The notes beneath the pieces were generated by a model. It made no database searches, was not told where the DNA came from, and worked only from the letters and a program-made list of their open reading frames with translations. Positions 11,568 through 12,767 of a stretch of 12,767 nucleotides of DNA are shown one piece after another (position 1 is the first letter of the stretch; the number at the start of each line of letters is the position of its first letter). The DNA is from an uncultured Flavobacteriales bacterium (GTDB taxonomy: Bacteria > Bacteroidota > Bacteroidia > Palsa-965): contig CAMLEF010000096.1 of NCBI GenBank assembly GCA_946478675.1, positions 1 through 12,767 on the forward strand. Direction: 5' to 3'. Position numbers and translations under genes: made by a program.

Positions 11568-12251
11568 ATGAAAAAAATATTCACCATCGCATTTATCGCT
11601 ATGCTCAGCGTAGCACATGCACAGAGGGTTGCCGGCATCCGGGGTGGTTTAAACATCAGCAACATCACCAATACGAACGCCGGCGGGATTGACGAGTCGA
11701 GGAACCTGCAAACATTTCACGCGGGATTTATGGCGAATTTTCCTTTTCTCATTTTCAGCTTTCAGCCTTCGCTGATCGTAACGGGAAAAGGTTCACAGGT
11801 GACGTACGGTGATCCGAACAGCCAGAATTATTTCGTGGCGAAATCGAATCCGTTCTATATCGAAGTGCCGGCAACGTTCAACCTGAACCTGCATTTCGGC
11901 GATCGTAACGGCGTGTATGTCGGCGCGGGTCCGTATGTCGCTGCAGGTTTTGCAGGGAAGAACAGCGTGTCGGGCATGCGCGACGGTGTTTACTTCAATC
12001 ATTCCGACGCGATCGATTTCGCTAACGACGATCCGGCCACGCCCGCAGAAGAAGGAGCGGCGTACGGAAAATTTCGTCGTTATGATTACGGCGTCACGGC
12101 CAATGCCGGCGTATTCCTCGGCGGCATCATGGTCGGCGTGTATTACGATGCCGGCATGGCGAAGATCAATTCCATGTCGAACAGCAACCAGAATGATAAC
12201 CTGAAGAACCGCACGCTCGGCTTCACCGCCGGTTTTGTTTTCGGCGGCTAA
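11568..12251 (+). CDS. Outer-membrane beta-barrel protein, PorT/OMP_b-brl_2-like (227 aa)
   Basis: A signal peptide (MKKIFTIAFIAMLSVAHA, residues 1-18) with a likely signal peptidase I site after AHA leads directly into a beta-strand-rich sequence: VAGIRGGLNISNITNT, then FHAGFMANFPFL, FSFQPSLIVTGKGSQVTYG, FYIEVPATFNLNLHF and GVYVGAGPYVAAGFAG. It ends with the strand TLGFTAGFVFGG, whose aromatic-containing C-terminus is typical of barrels. 'GlrgGlN.s' near the start and 'Y.eiP....l' in the middle are hallmarks of the Bacteroidetes outer membrane beta-barrel (PorT-like) family. No ligand or enzymatic function can be read. The start ATG at 11568 is chosen because it begins the signal peptide; the frame extends upstream into the terminator. 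The AI-2E-type gene starts 15 nt after the stop, so the two may be co-transcribed. Confidence 0.9.
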   Translation: MKKIFTIAFIAMLSVAHAQRVAGIRGGLNISNITNTNAGGIDESRNLQTFHAGFMANFPFLIFSFQPSLIVTGKGSQVTYGDPNSQNYFVAKSNPFYIEVPATFNLNLHFGDRNGVYVGAGPYVAAGFAGKNSVSGMRDGVYFNHSDAIDFANDDPATPAEEGAAYGKFRRYDYGVTANAGVFLGGIMVGVYYDAGMAKINSMSNSNQNDNLKNRTLGFTAGFVFGG

Positions 12252-12266
12252 CGAAAAACCAGCTTT

Positions 12267-12767
12267 ATGCAATTACCGGGAAGCCCTTCCGTTGAACGAT
12301 TGATCCGCAAGATCACCACCTTCCTGCTTTTCGCTTCGCTGCTGATCCTGTTAGCGAGCGTCGGCCGCCAGGTGGTGCTTCCCGTCATTTTCGCAATACT
12401 GTTCGGCATCGTGCTGCGGCCGGTGGAACGTTTCCTCAATCAACGGCTCCGTTTCCCGAGAGTGATCGCGATCCTGATCACTGTGGCGATGTTCATTCTC
12501 GTGATCGGTTCCATTGTTTCACTCGCTACATACGAGCTCACGCGTTTCGTGGATGACCTGCCGACGCTGAAACAAAATCTCGCCGGGCATTTTCATCACA
12601 TCCAGCAATGGATCTTCGACAGCCTCAAGATGAATTACACCACGCAGCAGAAATACATCCAGGACATGACCAAAGAAACGATGGTGAGTCCCGGAACGAT
12701 CGTGCAGAAAACCGTTTCATCGCTGTCGACTGTATTTACCGCGGCGATCGTGATGCCGGTGCTGCTG
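12267..12767 (+). CDS. AI-2E family transporter (PerM/YhhT type), 3'-truncated
   Basis: The gene runs off the right edge; 167 codons are visible out of a usual 340-380. The N-terminus (MQLPGSPSVERLIRKITTFLLFASLLILLASVGRQVVLPVIFAILFGIVLRPVERFL) has the pair of hydrophobic helices and the 'P...A....l..Pv..fl' linker typical of AI-2E/PerM family permeases. A third helix follows (VIAILITVAMFILVIGSIVSLATYEL), then a long cytosolic-type helical loop (FVDDLPTLKQNLAGHFHHIQQWIF...). Family members are polytopic inner-membrane proteins; some export AI-2 and others act as sodium/proton antiporters or have no known substrate, so autoinducer transport should not be assumed. No luxS or other quorum gene is nearby. 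It starts 15 nt after the beta-barrel gene. Confidence 0.88.
   Translation, partial: MQLPGSPSVERLIRKITTFLLFASLLILLASVGRQVVLPVIFAILFGIVLRPVERFLNQRLRFPRVIAILITVAMFILVIGSIVSLATYELTRFVDDLPTLKQNLAGHFHHIQQWIFDSLKMNYTTQQKYIQDMTKETMVSPGTIVQKTVSSLSTVFTAAIVMPVLL

Noticed and set aside
12267..12767. AI-2E transporter as evidence of quorum sensing
   Set aside because: The family includes many members unrelated to AI-2, and no luxS, lsr or sensor gene is present in the window.

Overview
The window is ordinary chromosomal DNA of a Bacteroidetes bacterium, probably from the Chitinophagales/Sphingobacteriales side of the phylum. Evidence: a PKD-repeat protein with a gliding-motility type (CHU_C, type IX secretion) C-terminal domain, a CKKDD-type lipoprotein, an OmpA/PorT-like 'outer membrane beta-barrel' protein, a small protein family found mainly in Bacteroidetes, A-rich leaders with no clear Shine-Dalgarno, a TAnnTTTG -7 promoter element, and intergenic repeats of types that recur in Bacteroidetes genomes. 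I see no rRNA, tRNA, transposase, phage structural gene, CRISPR array or recognisable defence system.

Layout. (1) 2-973: 3' end of a large secreted PKD/T9SS protein. (2) 1237-3620: four small single genes: a glycine-containing, extremely hydrophilic disordered protein (+), a small conserved Bacteroidetes protein (-), a 130-aa lipoprotein (+) and a PA2169/DUF2383 four-helix-bundle protein (+). Most are followed by clear hairpin terminators. (3) 3621-4203: a 583-nt gene-free convergent gap packed with a terminator, an ACGAAT repeat cluster, a repeat element holding a perfect 27-bp hairpin, and a 112-nt stretch without any G on the + strand. (4) 7280-4204 (-): a tight three-gene operon of a DUF748/AsmA-like protein, a two-domain LEA type 2 protein and a soluble histidine kinase with a degenerate pseudo-receiver. 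(5) 7386-11432 (+): YihY-family membrane protein, a 51-aa lmo0937-type membrane protein, a YtxH-like protein, a holin-like two-TM protein, a small helical protein overlapping it, and an NtrC-type sigma-54-dependent response regulator with its own apparent promoter and a strong terminator. (6) 11568-12767 (+): an outer-membrane beta-barrel protein and the start of an AI-2E family transporter.

How they fit together (inference). Many of these families are annotated elsewhere as stress or envelope proteins: hydrophilin-like, LEA_2, YtxH, lmo0937, PA2169, YihY, DUF748. The window therefore looks like a stress and envelope-maintenance neighbourhood. The histidine kinase has no adjacent response regulator and the NtrC-type regulator has no adjacent kinase. 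They lie about 4.8 kb apart on opposite strands and could be partners. Nothing here is a convincing new multi-gene system. The features most worth a second look are the pseudo-receiver kinase operon, the hairpin repeat element and its stacked repeat neighbours, and the hairpin-dense leader before the YtxH gene.
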